A stretch of DNA of 64,000 bases from positions 186,001 to 250,000 of the forward strand of contig NZ_CP019113.1 of assembly GCF_001888805.2 (NCBI RefSeq), given 5' to 3'. This document shows, piece by piece, positions 8,887 to 18,868 of this stretch (the first letter of the stretch is position 1; the number at the start of each line of letters is the position of its first letter). Origin of the DNA: Enterobacter sp. SA187. Lineage in GTDB: Bacteria; Pseudomonadota; Gammaproteobacteria; Enterobacterales; Enterobacteriaceae. Made by a program: the position numbers and the translations under genes. The notes beneath the pieces were generated by a model. The model did no database searches and was not told the DNA's origin. It saw nothing but the letters and a program-made list of their open reading frames with translations.

Positions 8887-8952
8887 AAAACCTCAGAAAT
8901 GGAGTTGATGATCACCTTCCCCTTGCAGGAGAGGGGCAAAATAGTAGCACGA

Positions 8953-10056
8953 TCACCCGCTAAACACGTTACCCGATCCTGCGCCCGGCGCGGTCTTCAG
9001 TACCCACACGCGGCCATAATGGTTATACCATCCCGCGCGATGACCGGCGTCTGCGCCAATCCCCTGATAAATATCGAAGTGCTGGCCTTTAATTGCGCCG
9101 CCCACGTCCAGCGCCACCATCAGACGCAGCTCGTACTGGCCGTTGAATTTGCCGTTGTTATCCAGCAAAGGCACTTCCGCCAGCAGCGTTGTCCCGGCCG
9201 GAATAATGCTGCGATCAGAGGCCACGGATGCGCGGCCAATCAGCGGCACGCCGCTCGCCCCTTTCACCGGCGCGTAAGATTGCGGTTTGAAGAAGACGAA
9301 GGACGGATTTTGCTCCAGCAGTTCGCGCACCTGCGCCTCGCTGTGCGTTTCGCCCCAGTGACGGATCGCCTGCATCGACATATCTTCCCGCTTCACTTCG
9401 CCGCGATCGATCAGCACTTTACCGATGCTGCGGTAGGCATGGCCGTTTTTGCCGCTGTAGCTGAAGAAGTTGAGCGGGCTGCCGTCGCCGAAATCAATAT
9501 AGCCACTGCCCTGCACGTCCATAATAAAGTTGTCCATCAGCGAGTTGCTGTAGGCGAGGATATAGTTGTCGCTCAGTGCCCCGGCGTAGATCTCCGCCCG
9601 GGACGGCAGCCGTCCGCGTTTTGGCGGCATACGATAAATCGGGTACTGGAATTCGCCCTGACGGGTATGACGCGCCTGCACTACCGGCGTGTAGTAACCG
9701 GTGAACTGCACGTTGCCGTAGTTATCCGCGCCTTCCATCTGCCAGGCGTCCAGACCGTACTGGCGCAGGGTGCGCGTATCGCCACCCGCGCGCAGCCAGT
9801 CCTGCACGGCATTATAGATGGCGCTCTGGTTGCCATATAAACGCGGTGACGCGGTGCGCACCTGACTGACCTGTTCGGCATAATCGCCGCCGTTAATGGG
9901 CGCGCCTACGGCGTCTGGCTGATTAACCAGAGAGAAAGGCTGGGTGAATTTCCCGTCTTTATATTGTTGACCGCGATCGGTCGGTTTGGAGGAACAGGCT
10001 GCGAGGATCACCACCATCGCGCCAGTGAGTAGGTACTTCGCCCAACGTCCTTTCAT
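8953..10056 (-). CDS. mltA: Membrane-bound lytic murein transglycosylase A
   Basis: Outer-membrane lipoprotein that cleaves the MurNAc-GlcNAc bond of peptidoglycan to give 1,6-anhydro ends. The 367 residues begin with a lipoprotein signal (LLTGAMVVILAACSSKP, lipobox LAAC). The MltA domain includes QFTGYYTPVVQARHTRQGEF, and the C-terminal 3D domain has VALDVGGAIKGQHFDIYQG, where the conserved aspartates lie. The length matches E. coli MltA. It is transcribed away from the initiator tRNA cluster. Confidence 0.96.
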   Translation of the reverse strand: MKGRWAKYLLTGAMVVILAACSSKPTDRGQQYKDGKFTQPFSLVNQPDAVGAPINGGDYAEQVSQVRTASPRLYGNQSAIYNAVQDWLRAGGDTRTLRQYGLDAWQMEGADNYGNVQFTGYYTPVVQARHTRQGEFQYPIYRMPPKRGRLPSRAEIYAGALSDNYILAYSNSLMDNFIMDVQGSGYIDFGDGSPLNFFSYSGKNGHAYRSIGKVLIDRGEVKREDMSMQAIRHWGETHSEAQVRELLEQNPSFVFFKPQSYAPVKGASGVPLIGRASVASDRSIIPAGTTLLAEVPLLDNNGKFNGQYELRLMVALDVGGAIKGQHFDIYQGIGADAGHRAGWYNHYGRVWVLKTAPGAGSGNVFSG

Positions 10057-10225
10057 TATGTCTCGTCTTCTTACTTAAGCCGAATGCGTGCTCTGAAGAT
10101 AACAAACCCGTGTCGCTAATGAAATGTGCGAACGGCATCACAGCCCCGAGGAGTATAAAAAATAGCCTGGCTGCACTATTTTTATTCAGATGCTCAATGA
10201 AATTCGCCTTTTTTTGGAAAAAGGG

Positions 10226-10253
10226 TTGCGTCAAAGAGCGAGCGGAGTATAGT
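10226..10253 (+). promoter_or_regulatory. Promoter of the initiator tRNA operon
   Basis: TTGCGT at 10226-10231 and TATAGT at 10248-10253 are 16 bp apart and followed by the GC-rich discriminator GCGCTTCC. A GC-rich discriminator is typical of stringently controlled stable-RNA promoters. The first tRNA starts 13 bases downstream. Confidence 0.75.
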
Positions 10254-10266
10254 GCGCTTCCACGGA

Positions 10267-10343
<77 letters not shown>

Positions 10344-10395
10344 ATTAAGTGCATTACAGTAAGACGTTTACTCGAATGAAAGAGTAAAAGACGGA

Positions 10396-10472
<77 letters not shown>

Positions 10473-10518
10473 ATTATGCACAAAGAGAAAGTTTACTCGA
10501 TGGAAGAGTAAAGACGGA

Positions 10519-10595
<77 letters not shown>

Positions 10596-10603
10596 ACACA
10601 TTA

Positions 10604-10626
10604 AACACCCTGACGGGTGTTTTTTT
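10604..10626 (+). terminator. Terminator of the initiator tRNA operon
   Basis: ACACCC pairs with GGGTGT around a TGAC loop and is followed by seven T residues, 9 bp after the last tRNA. Confidence 0.9.
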
Positions 10627-10655
10627 GTTTCTGCGTTCCGTAAAAAAACGACGCG

Positions 10656-11909
10656 TTATCCGCGCCGTGCCAGTGCCCCGCCCTCTGCAAAGTACGCTTT
10701 GATCCCTGCCAGAATCGACTCCGCCACTTCCTGCTGGAACTTCGCGGTCTTCAGCTTGCGCTCTTCTTCGATATTACTGATAAACGCCGTTTCGACGAGG
10801 ATCGACGGAATATCCGGCGCTTTCAGTACAGCGAAGCCTGCCTGATCCACGCGGTTTTTGTGCAGTTTGTTGATACCGCCAAGACGCTTTAACACCTCTT
10901 TGCCAAACTTCAGGCTGTCGTTAATCGTCAGCGACTGCACCATGTCGAACAGCGTGTGATCGAGATAGCGGTCGCCGCTTTTACTGACGCCCCCCACCAG
11001 GTCAGCGGCGTTCTGCGTCTGGGCGAGAAATTTTGCCGCGGTACTGGTTGCGCCCTTGGTGGACAACGCAAATACAGATGAACCCCGCGCTGCCCGGCTG
11101 GTAAAGGCATCCGCATGGATAGAGACAAACAGATCTGCGCGCTGCTTCTGGGCTTTCGCCACCCGCACCTTCAACGGAATAAACACATCCTCGTTACGGG
11201 TCATATAGGCTTTCATATTGGCTTCACGATCGATGAGCGCTCGCAGCCGACGGGCGATTTGCAGCACCACGTCTTTTTCCCGGGTTTTATATTTGCCAAT
11301 CGCGCCGGGATCTTCCCCACCGTGTCCCGGATCGAGCATGATCACAATCGGCCGATCGCGCCCCGCTTTCCCCGGCTTCGGTCCGCTCTGCGCAGGCGGC
11401 ACCTGCCGATCTAACTCACCTTTATTGTAATCTTCCAGCAACGCCAGCAGCGGATCCTGTTCGTTCTGTCCGTTTACCGGATAGAGATCCATCACCAGAC
11501 GCTCTTTAAACTCCGCGACCGGTGCCAGCGAGAACAGATGCGGCGTTACATTCTGTTTCAGTTCAAACACCATACGCACGGTTTTCGGGTCGAACTGCCC
11601 GACGCGCGCGGATTTGATAAAGGGATCGTCATCGCGGATCTGCATGCCCACGCCTTTGAGGACCGAGTTCAGGTTGACGCCTTCAATATCCACAACCAGA
11701 CGTTCAGGATTACTCAGGGCGAACTGGCGATATTTTAATAACCGGTTCGATTCCACGGTCACGCGCGTGTAGGTGGATGCAGGCCAGACGCGCACGGCGA
11801 TAACCTGGCTTACCGCAGCCAGTCCCACCTGGCTTACGCTGAGCAACCACATCGCGCCTGCCCCTTGCAGTAAACGGCGGCGGCTGATAATTGAATTGGA
11901 TCCTGACAT
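10656..11909 (-). CDS. amiC: N-acetylmuramoyl-L-alanine amidase AmiC
   Basis: Periplasmic zinc amidase that splits septal peptidoglycan during daughter-cell separation. It is exported by Tat and activated by NlpD. The chosen start gives 417 residues, MSGSNSIISRRRLLQGAG, with the twin-arginine signal SRRRLLQ; GGGAGAGG lies just upstream of this ATG, so it is preferred over an in-frame start 15 bases earlier. An AMIN domain (about 35-150) is followed by the Amidase_3 domain with IMLDPGHGGEDPGA, VSIHADAF and LVETAFISN, which supply zinc ligands and the catalytic glutamate. Confidence 0.97.
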   Translation of the reverse strand: MSGSNSIISRRRLLQGAGAMWLLSVSQVGLAAVSQVIAVRVWPASTYTRVTVESNRLLKYRQFALSNPERLVVDIEGVNLNSVLKGVGMQIRDDDPFIKSARVGQFDPKTVRMVFELKQNVTPHLFSLAPVAEFKERLVMDLYPVNGQNEQDPLLALLEDYNKGELDRQVPPAQSGPKPGKAGRDRPIVIMLDPGHGGEDPGAIGKYKTREKDVVLQIARRLRALIDREANMKAYMTRNEDVFIPLKVRVAKAQKQRADLFVSIHADAFTSRAARGSSVFALSTKGATSTAAKFLAQTQNAADLVGGVSKSGDRYLDHTLFDMVQSLTINDSLKFGKEVLKRLGGINKLHKNRVDQAGFAVLKAPDIPSILVETAFISNIEEERKLKTAKFQQEVAESILAGIKAYFAEGGALARRG

Positions 11910-12086
11910 GCCTCTCCCGAGCAAAGTAAATCTAATAAGCTATCTATACGTCCAAATTGACCGAAAACTTTAACGAATGACGCATAAACTGTCATCAACA
12001 AAAGGGTAAACATAGCATTCGTAACTTAATTCTCGTGGCAATGAAAATGGAGCCGCGGCAAATTTAGGCTTGCGCCCGCCGCCATA

Positions 12087-12104
12087 AAAGAATAAAAATA
12101 CACA
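12087..12104 (+). promoter_or_regulatory. ARG box 1 upstream of argA
   Basis: An 18-bp match to the ArgR operator (WNTGAATWWWWATTCANW), with core AGAATAAAAATACA. It is separated from a second box by exactly 3 bp, the spacing needed for one ArgR hexamer to bind both. Confidence 0.8.
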
Positions 12105-12107
12105 AAA

Positions 12108-12125
12108 TCCGAATAATCATGCAGT
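12108..12125 (+). promoter_or_regulatory. ARG box 2 upstream of argA
   Basis: The second ArgR half-operator, with core CGAATAATCATGCA. It ends 12 bp before the argA start, overlapping the region of the Shine-Dalgarno sequence, so arginine-bound ArgR should repress argA. Confidence 0.78.
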
Positions 12126-12137
12126 GAGGGTTGTGCC

Positions 12138-13469
12138 GTGGTGAAGGAGCGTAGAACCGAACTGGTCGAGGGATTCCGCCATTCAGTTCCCTATATTAAT
12201 GCCCATCGGGGGAAAACCTTTGTCATCATGCTGGGCGGCGAAGCCATTGAGCATGAGAACTTTTCCAGTATCGTCAATGACATTGGCTTGCTGCACAGCC
12301 TCGGCATTCGCCTGGTGGTGGTGTATGGCGCACGCCCGCAAATTGACGCGAACCTTGCCGCGCATCATCACGAGCCGGTTTATCACAAACATACCCGCGT
12401 GACCGACGCCAAAACGCTGGAGCTGGTTAAACAGGCGGCAGGTCAGTTGCAGCTGGATATTACCGCCCGGCTGTCGATGAGCCTCAACAACACGCCGCTT
12501 CAGGGCGCGCATATCAACGTGGTGAGCGGCAACTTTATTATCTCTCAGCCGCTGGGCGTGGATGATGGCGTGGACTACTGCCACAGCGGCCGTATCCGTC
12601 GTATCGACGAGGAAGCCATTCACCGCCAGCTGGACAGCGGCGCCATTGTGCTGATGGGGCCGGTGGCGGTATCGGTAACGGGTGAAAGCTTCAACCTGAC
12701 GTCAGAAGAGATCGCCACCCAGCTGGCGATTAAGCTGAAGGCGGAGAAAATGATCGGCTTCTGCTCCTCGCAGGGGGTGATCAACGACGATGGCAATATC
12801 GTCTCAGAGCTGTTCCCCAACGATGCCCAGGCGCGTGTTGAGGAGCTGGAGGCGCGTCAGGATTACCAGTCGGGCACGGTGCGCTTTCTGCGCGGGGCGG
12901 TCAAAGCCTGCCGCAGCGGTGTGCGTCGCAGTCACCTGATCAGCTATCAGGAAGATGGCGCGCTGTTGCAGGAGCTGTTCTCCCGCGACGGTATCGGCAC
13001 GCAAATCGTAATGGAGAGCGCCGAGCAGATCCGTCGTGCGACCATCAACGACATCGGCGGTATTCTGGAGCTGATCCGCCCGCTGGAGCAGCAGGGTATT
13101 CTGGTTCGCCGCTCGCGTGAGCAACTGGAGATGGAGATCGACAAATTCACTATTATCCAGCGCGATAACCTGACCATCGCCTGCGCGGCGCTCTATCCGT
13201 TCCCGGAAGAAAAAATCGGTGAAATGGCCTGCGTGGCGGTGCACCCGGACTACCGCAGCTCGTCCCGCGGTGAGGTATTGCTGGAGCGTGTGGCTTTACA
13301 GGCGCGGCAGATGGGACTCAGCAAACTCTTCGTGTTAACCACGCGCAGCATTCACTGGTTCCAGGAGCGCGGCTTTACGCCGGTGGATATTGATTCCCTG
13401 CCGGAGAGCAAAAAAGAGATGTACAACTATCAGCGCCGTTCAAAAGTGCTGATGGCGGATCTCGGCTGA
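12138..13469 (+). CDS. argA: N-acetylglutamate synthase ArgA
   Basis: First enzyme of arginine biosynthesis: acetyl-CoA plus glutamate gives N-acetylglutamate. It is feedback-inhibited by arginine. The 443 residues equal E. coli ArgA. The N-terminal amino-acid-kinase-like regulatory domain has FVIMLGGEAIEHENF, and the C-terminal GNAT catalytic domain contains VAVHPDYRSSSRGEVLLERV. The start is GTG with GAGGG 7 bases upstream, and tandem ARG boxes precede it. A GC-rich hairpin follows the stop. Confidence 0.97.
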   Translation: MVKERRTELVEGFRHSVPYINAHRGKTFVIMLGGEAIEHENFSSIVNDIGLLHSLGIRLVVVYGARPQIDANLAAHHHEPVYHKHTRVTDAKTLELVKQAAGQLQLDITARLSMSLNNTPLQGAHINVVSGNFIISQPLGVDDGVDYCHSGRIRRIDEEAIHRQLDSGAIVLMGPVAVSVTGESFNLTSEEIATQLAIKLKAEKMIGFCSSQGVINDDGNIVSELFPNDAQARVEELEARQDYQSGTVRFLRGAVKACRSGVRRSHLISYQEDGALLQELFSRDGIGTQIVMESAEQIRRATINDIGGILELIRPLEQQGILVRRSREQLEMEIDKFTIIQRDNLTIACAALYPFPEEKIGEMACVAVHPDYRSSSRGEVLLERVALQARQMGLSKLFVLTTRSIHWFQERGFTPVDIDSLPESKKEMYNYQRRSKVLMADLG

Positions 13470-13473
13470 TTTA

Positions 13474-13500
13474 CGCCCCCGCAGCGGGCGGGGGTGCTTT
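13474..13500 (+). terminator. Probable argA terminator
   Basis: The stem GCCCCCGC/GCGGGGG around an AGCG-type loop is followed by a weak T stretch (GCTTT). It separates argA from the convergent recD end. Confidence 0.55.
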
Positions 13501-15326
13501 CACAGTGAAAAGATGTCGCTTAATCCGCTGCGCCGCTCGGTGCGGGTGGCAATCGCCTGCGCCAGAATACGGTCATCGGCATACAGCGACAGCCTGCGCC
13601 GCGCACGGGTGATGGCGGTATACACCAGCTCGCGGGTCACCACCGGCACAATCTGCCCCGGCAAAATCAGCGCCGCATGGTCAAACTCCGACCCCTGGGA
13701 TTTATGTACCGTCATCGCCCAGGCGGTATCGTGATCCGGTAAACGGCTCGGCTGCACAGACTTGATGGTGCCGTCCGGCAGCGGGAACCAGACGCGCGTC
13801 CCCTGCCCGCGATCCAGCGCCACGCCGATATCCCCGTTGTACAGCCCCAGCGCGCTGTCGTTGCGGGCAATCATCACCGGACGCCCTTCGTACCAGCGGG
13901 AGTGGGCATGACGCACCAGCCAGCGTTTCTGCGCCAGTCGTTGCTCAAGGCGCTCGTTTAAACCGCCGACGCCAAAGGGCCCGTCGCGCAGCGCGCACAG
14001 CAACTGAAACTCGCTGAACGCCGCCAGCACGTCTTCTGGCGGCGCGCCGTCGCGTACCAGTTGTAAATAACGCGCATAACCTGCCAGCGCGTCATCGATC
14101 ATGGTCTGATAATCATCGCCGGTCTGTAAGGTGCTTTTGCCGATGTCGGTAAAGCCCTGGCTGAAGACGGCGCGCATGGCGGGCTTATCGCCCCGGTTTA
14201 CCGCGGCCGCCAGCTGGCCGATACCGGAATCGCTGCCGAAGCGGTAACTGGTTTGCAGCAGGCAGAGGCTGTCACGCAGCGCCTCTGCGCCCTGTTGTTC
14301 GCCGCAGGGCACCTGCATGCCTGTGAGACGCGACAGCTCTTCAGCACGCTGCGGACTGTAACCGGCGTTCACCCAGGCGCAGATATCTCCCAGCACCGCA
14401 CCGGCTTCCACCGACGCCAGCTGATCGCGATCGCCAAGGAAAATCACCCGTCCGTGCGGCGGCAGCGCGTCGATAAGCCGCGACATCATCGGCAGGTCGA
14501 TCATGGAGGCTTCATCCACCACCAGCACGTCCAGATGCAGCGGGTTGCCCGCATGGTAGCGCAGGCGCTGACTGCCCGGCTGCGCCCCCAGCAAGCGGTG
14601 CAGCGTACTGGCCTCATCCGGCAGACGTTTCTTTTGCTCATCGCTTAACGGCAGCTGGCGCAGCGCCGCGCCGAGCGATTCGGTCAGTCGCGCGGCGGCT
14701 TTGCCGGTAGGCGCCGCCAGCCGGATACGGCATTTGTCGCCGTTGGCGGTCTGCACCAGCGCCGCCAGCAGCTTAGCGACGGTGGTGGTTTTACCCGTGC
14801 CAGGCCCGCCGGAGATCACCGAGATCCGTCTTGTCAGCGCCACAGCGGCGGCGATTTTCTGCCAGTTGATGCCGTCGGTTGCCGGAAAGAGATCGTCCAG
14901 CGAGCGTTTAATTTCATCTTCATTCACCGGCAGCGGCTGGTTGGCCTCGCAGAAAAAGCGCGCCACCGTCAGCTCATTGCACCACATCCGGTTGAGATAC
15001 AACCGCTCACCGGTCAGCACCATGGGCGTCGGCTCATCTCCTGCGCTCACCGCAGGCGAAGCAAGCAGCATTGCGCGCCAGTCATCCGGTACGCCCGCTT
15101 CTTCCAGCAAGGGCAACAGCTGCGGATACAGGCGATTGAACTCGGCGACGGACAGGCGCGACAGCGGCAGGCAGACGTGCCCCTCCCCCGCATCGCGGCT
15201 TAACAACGCCGCCACCAGCATCACGGCGGGTTCATCGTCACGGGCGACGGTCAGCGCAAACTGCACATCCAGCGGACGCAGCGCTTTTTGCGCCACGGCC
15301 TCTAATAATAAATTCTGCATATTCAT
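13500..15326 (-). CDS. recD: Exodeoxyribonuclease V subunit alpha, RecD
   Basis: The 5'-3' helicase motor of RecBCD, which processes double-strand ends and loads RecA at Chi. The 608 residues include Walker A (ISGGPGTGKTTTVAKLLAA, about residues 165-183), the Walker B-like LVVDEASMIDLPMM, and the C-terminal helicase motif AMTVHKSQGSEFDH. The start overlaps the recB stop in an ATGA, so translation is coupled. It is last in the recC-ptrA-recB-recD strand order. The C-terminus is short (GLSDIFSL) but full length. Confidence 0.97.
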   Translation of the reverse strand: MNMQNLLLEAVAQKALRPLDVQFALTVARDDEPAVMLVAALLSRDAGEGHVCLPLSRLSVAEFNRLYPQLLPLLEEAGVPDDWRAMLLASPAVSAGDEPTPMVLTGERLYLNRMWCNELTVARFFCEANQPLPVNEDEIKRSLDDLFPATDGINWQKIAAAVALTRRISVISGGPGTGKTTTVAKLLAALVQTANGDKCRIRLAAPTGKAAARLTESLGAALRQLPLSDEQKKRLPDEASTLHRLLGAQPGSQRLRYHAGNPLHLDVLVVDEASMIDLPMMSRLIDALPPHGRVIFLGDRDQLASVEAGAVLGDICAWVNAGYSPQRAEELSRLTGMQVPCGEQQGAEALRDSLCLLQTSYRFGSDSGIGQLAAAVNRGDKPAMRAVFSQGFTDIGKSTLQTGDDYQTMIDDALAGYARYLQLVRDGAPPEDVLAAFSEFQLLCALRDGPFGVGGLNERLEQRLAQKRWLVRHAHSRWYEGRPVMIARNDSALGLYNGDIGVALDRGQGTRVWFPLPDGTIKSVQPSRLPDHDTAWAMTVHKSQGSEFDHAALILPGQIVPVVTRELVYTAITRARRRLSLYADDRILAQAIATRTERRSGLSDIFSL

Positions 15327-18300
15327 TCTCTGTTCTCCTGCATCTCACCGGCGAACAGCGCGTCCATCTGGCTAATCAGTTGCACATCCGGGCGGGTGGC
15401 AAAAATCCCCTGGCCTGGCGCGTCGCGATCCACGCCGCGCAGGAACAGATAAATCACGCCGCCGAAGTGCTGCTCGTAATCATATCCGGCGATGCGGTGT
15501 CGTAAATAACGGTGCAGCGCCAGGGTGTAGAGCTGGTATTGCAGATCATAACGGTGCGCCTGCATGGCCTGCGCCATCGCCGCCTGGGTATAGGCTTCGC
15601 TACTTTCCCCGAGCCAGTTCGATTTGTAATCGAGCAGGTAATAGCGCCCGTTATGACGGAAAACAAGGTCGATAAAGCCTTTCAGCATGCCGCGTACATC
15701 GCGGAAATCGAGCGGCGGGCAGTCGGCGGACAGCGGATCGTAACGGCGGATCAGCGCATCAAGCGCCGGTGCGGTCAGGGTAGCGCTGATCGGCAAATAA
15801 AACTCCATCTCCACCTGCTTTTCGCGGGCTGGCAGCTGGCTTAACGAAATGCCTGGCCCGCTGAGCGGCACCTGTAGGATCGCGTTGATCCACTCGCTCA
15901 GTACCGGCTGCCAGTGCTCGTCAAACCCGCCCAGCTCAAGCTTTTCCGCCACCCATTCAGGCGCGACCGGCTGAGTGAAATCGAGATCTTCAAACAGGCT
16001 GTGCAGGAAGGTACCGGGCGACGCGCCGCGCGGAAACTGGTGCGGCGTCAGCGCCGGGGTTTCCTGCGCATCGCGTTCGCCTGCGGCATCGAGATCGAAG
16101 CGCGGCAGCAGATCCTGCGCCATGCTGTGTCCACGCTGTTGCAGGCCGGAATAGCTGGTGACGCGCCAGTCATCGCGCACCAGGCGCTCAATGTCGCGCG
16201 CGCGCAGCAACGGCGGCACCTCGCTGTTGAACTGCCAGCGGCGGTTATCCGGCACGCCGGGAATGTGCAGCGCGATGTTGTCACTCTCCAGGCTTTGCAG
16301 GCAGGCCCGCAGCCCGGCGGCGTCGCGCGGCTCGCCCTGCTGGATCAGGCGTCCGCATGCGCTGTGATGAAAATCGCTGTCGCCGGCTTTCTCACCGCGT
16401 CGGCGAAACAGCGGCGCAATTCCCAGGCTGCAATGCCACACTGAACGCGTCAGCGCCACGTACAGCAGACGTAAATCTTCCGCCAGACGTTCAGCTTCGG
16501 CGAGCGCCACGCTCTCCTCGGCATCACTCAGGTCAAGCACCGCCTCAAAGGACGTGCGATCGTGATAGAAAGCCTGGTCCTGCGCGCGGTAGTTGGCGAT
16601 AAAGGGCAGCCAGACCAGCGGATATTCCAGACCTTTGGATTTGTGAATGGTGACGATTTTCACCAGATGTTTGTCGCTTTCCAGCCGCAGTTGCTGGCTG
16701 GAGGCGTTACTGTCCGGCTCGGCGATATGCTGCGCCAGCCAGCGCACCAGCGCATGTTCGCTCTCGGCATGCGCGCCTGCTTCCTGTAGCAGTTCGCTGA
16801 TGTGCAGAATATCCGTCAGCCGACGTTCGCCGCCGGAGGTCGCCAGCAGATTTTCCGCAATATTGCGGTGCTTCATCAGCGCGCGCAGCATCGGCATCAC
16901 GCCGCGCTTTTGCCACAGCTGACGATAACCATCAAATTCCTCTACCACCTCATCCCACGCCTGCTCATCAAGATTAAGCGCTTCGATGTGCTGGGCGTTC
17001 AGACCCAGCATGGAGGTGGCCAGGGCGCTGCGCAGCGTGCTTTCCCGCTCCGGGGCCAGCACCGCCTGTAACAGCCAGAGCAGCTCCTGCGCTTCAGGGG
17101 TTTCAAATACGCTGTCGCGGTTGGAGAGATAAACGGACGGGATGGCCAGCAGCGTCAGCGCATCACGGATCAGCGCCGCTTCGTGGCGGCTGCGCACCAG
17201 CACGGTGATATCCGAGGCTTTCACCGCGCGGCTGACTTTGCCATCGTGCAGCACGGCGCTGCCCTGCTGTCCGGCAATCAGCCAGTCGCGGATTTGCGCG
17301 GCGCAGTGCTGCGCCATAAAGGTCTGATAATCCCCGACGCTGACGCCGTCGCCGTCCATCAGCCACAGGCTCATGGCAGGCTGCATCTGACCGTTAAACT
17401 CAAAGCGTAACGCGCTGTTTTTCGGCGCGGATTTCACCGGCAGGAAGGGGATCTCGCGAAACATAAAAGCGTTATCCATGCGGCTGAACAGCGTATTAAC
17501 GCTGGCCACCATGCCCGGCGCCGAGCGCCAGTTGGTATCCAGCGTGTAGTGGGCGCTGACTTCGCTACGCGCTTTCATGTAGGTAAAAATGTCCGCGCCG
17601 CGGAACGCGTAGATCGCCTGTTTCGGATCGCCAATTAACAGCAGCGCGGTATCGGGCTGTTGTCGCCAGATACGGCGGAAAATACGATACTGCTGCGGAT
17701 CGGTATCCTGGAATTCGTCGATCATCGCCACCGGAAAACGCTGGCGGATCGCCGCGGCCAGCGCGTCGCCGTTTTCACTTTGCAGGGCGCTGTCGAGACG
17801 GCTGAGCATGTCGTCAAAACCCAGCGCGCCGCGACGGCGTTTTTCCCGCGCCACGGCTTCGCGGATTTCTTTCATCGCCTTGACCAGCACCAGATCGCTT
17901 AACGTCAGCGGACGGGCCAGAAAGGTTTCAATTGCGACAAACAGCGGATGCTCCGGCACCACGCCATCCGTTTTGGTGCGTGACGCCAGGAAGGATTGCG
18001 AGAACTTTTCCAGCGCGTCGGGCAGCAGGTAGCTGCGCGTTTCTTCCTGCGCCCAGGCGGTGATCTTCTCGATCCACTTACCCTGGTTGCCACGGTTGAA
18101 CTTACGCCGGTCGATGCCGGATGGCTCGATCACTGCGTCAATTTCATTGCAGGCCGTCAGCCACTGGGCTTTCATGTCGTTAATTTGCGTGATGATCTGC
18201 TGATGCCGCTCCGCCAGGGTTTCGTTTTCCGGCGGCGGCGATTTGATCACCGGCGCTTCACCCTGCAAATAGCGGTTGATGGATTTCAGCAGATCCAGCG

Positions 18301-18868
18301 GTCCCTGCCAGGAGGCGTGGATCACCTGGGCGATATCACGCGGCAGCGGATAACAGTGGCGACGCCAGAAGTCTGCGCACGCCTGCGCGCGCAGCAGGGA
18401 TTCGTCTTCAATCAGCTGTTGCTCAAACAGCATGCCGGACTCAAAGGCGTTAAGGCTCAGCATACGCTGGCAGAAGCCGTGAATGGTAAACACGGCCGCC
18501 TCGTCCATTTGCCGTTCGGCAAGCAGCAGCCAGCTGGCGGCCTGTTGCCGGTCGGGGATTTCGTCCAGCAGGCTGGCATACAGCGGATTATCAGAAGAAC
18601 CGCGCAGGCAGGCGATGCGCAGTTCATGGATATTGCTGCGGATACGTCCGCGCAGCTCTTCCGTCGCCGCCTCGGTGAAGGTCACCACCAGCAACTCTTC
18701 CACGCTCAGCAGGCGCGGGAATGCCGCCGGACCGCCAAGGCCCAACAGTAGCCGCAAATAGAGCGCGGCAATGGTGAAGGTTTTTCCCGTCCCCGCCGAC
18801 GCTTCAATCAGGCGCTCGCCTGTCAGCGGCAAGCGCAGTGGATCAAGGGTCTGGGCGGGTTCGGTCAT
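15323..18868 (-). CDS. recB: Exodeoxyribonuclease V subunit beta, RecB
   Basis: The 3'-5' helicase and sole nuclease of RecBCD. The 1181 residues begin with the UvrD-like Walker A IEASAGTGKTFTIAALY near residue 22. The Walker B-type DEFQDTDPQQYRIF and motif IVTIHKSKGLEYPLVW follow. The C-terminal RecB nuclease domain holds LLDYKSNW, with the catalytic Asp and Lys. It overlaps ptrA upstream and recD downstream through ATGA junctions, so all three are translationally coupled. Confidence 0.97.
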   Translation of the reverse strand: MTEPAQTLDPLRLPLTGERLIEASAGTGKTFTIAALYLRLLLGLGGPAAFPRLLSVEELLVVTFTEAATEELRGRIRSNIHELRIACLRGSSDNPLYASLLDEIPDRQQAASWLLLAERQMDEAAVFTIHGFCQRMLSLNAFESGMLFEQQLIEDESLLRAQACADFWRRHCYPLPRDIAQVIHASWQGPLDLLKSINRYLQGEAPVIKSPPPENETLAERHQQIITQINDMKAQWLTACNEIDAVIEPSGIDRRKFNRGNQGKWIEKITAWAQEETRSYLLPDALEKFSQSFLASRTKTDGVVPEHPLFVAIETFLARPLTLSDLVLVKAMKEIREAVAREKRRRGALGFDDMLSRLDSALQSENGDALAAAIRQRFPVAMIDEFQDTDPQQYRIFRRIWRQQPDTALLLIGDPKQAIYAFRGADIFTYMKARSEVSAHYTLDTNWRSAPGMVASVNTLFSRMDNAFMFREIPFLPVKSAPKNSALRFEFNGQMQPAMSLWLMDGDGVSVGDYQTFMAQHCAAQIRDWLIAGQQGSAVLHDGKVSRAVKASDITVLVRSRHEAALIRDALTLLAIPSVYLSNRDSVFETPEAQELLWLLQAVLAPERESTLRSALATSMLGLNAQHIEALNLDEQAWDEVVEEFDGYRQLWQKRGVMPMLRALMKHRNIAENLLATSGGERRLTDILHISELLQEAGAHAESEHALVRWLAQHIAEPDSNASSQQLRLESDKHLVKIVTIHKSKGLEYPLVWLPFIANYRAQDQAFYHDRTSFEAVLDLSDAEESVALAEAERLAEDLRLLYVALTRSVWHCSLGIAPLFRRRGEKAGDSDFHHSACGRLIQQGEPRDAAGLRACLQSLESDNIALHIPGVPDNRRWQFNSEVPPLLRARDIERLVRDDWRVTSYSGLQQRGHSMAQDLLPRFDLDAAGERDAQETPALTPHQFPRGASPGTFLHSLFEDLDFTQPVAPEWVAEKLELGGFDEHWQPVLSEWINAILQVPLSGPGISLSQLPAREKQVEMEFYLPISATLTAPALDALIRRYDPLSADCPPLDFRDVRGMLKGFIDLVFRHNGRYYLLDYKSNWLGESSEAYTQAAMAQAMQAHRYDLQYQLYTLALHRYLRHRIAGYDYEQHFGGVIYLFLRGVDRDAPGQGIFATRPDVQLISQMDALFAGEMQENRE

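Noticed and set aside
8662..9840. 392-residue plus-strand frame
   Set aside because: It is antisense to tcdA and mltA, with no ribosome site or recognisable domain.
10158..10187. AAAAATAG...CTATTTTT hairpin upstream of mltA
   Set aside because: It is an AT-only stem of 8 bp without a clear gene to terminate; it could be promoter DNA, so no feature was called.
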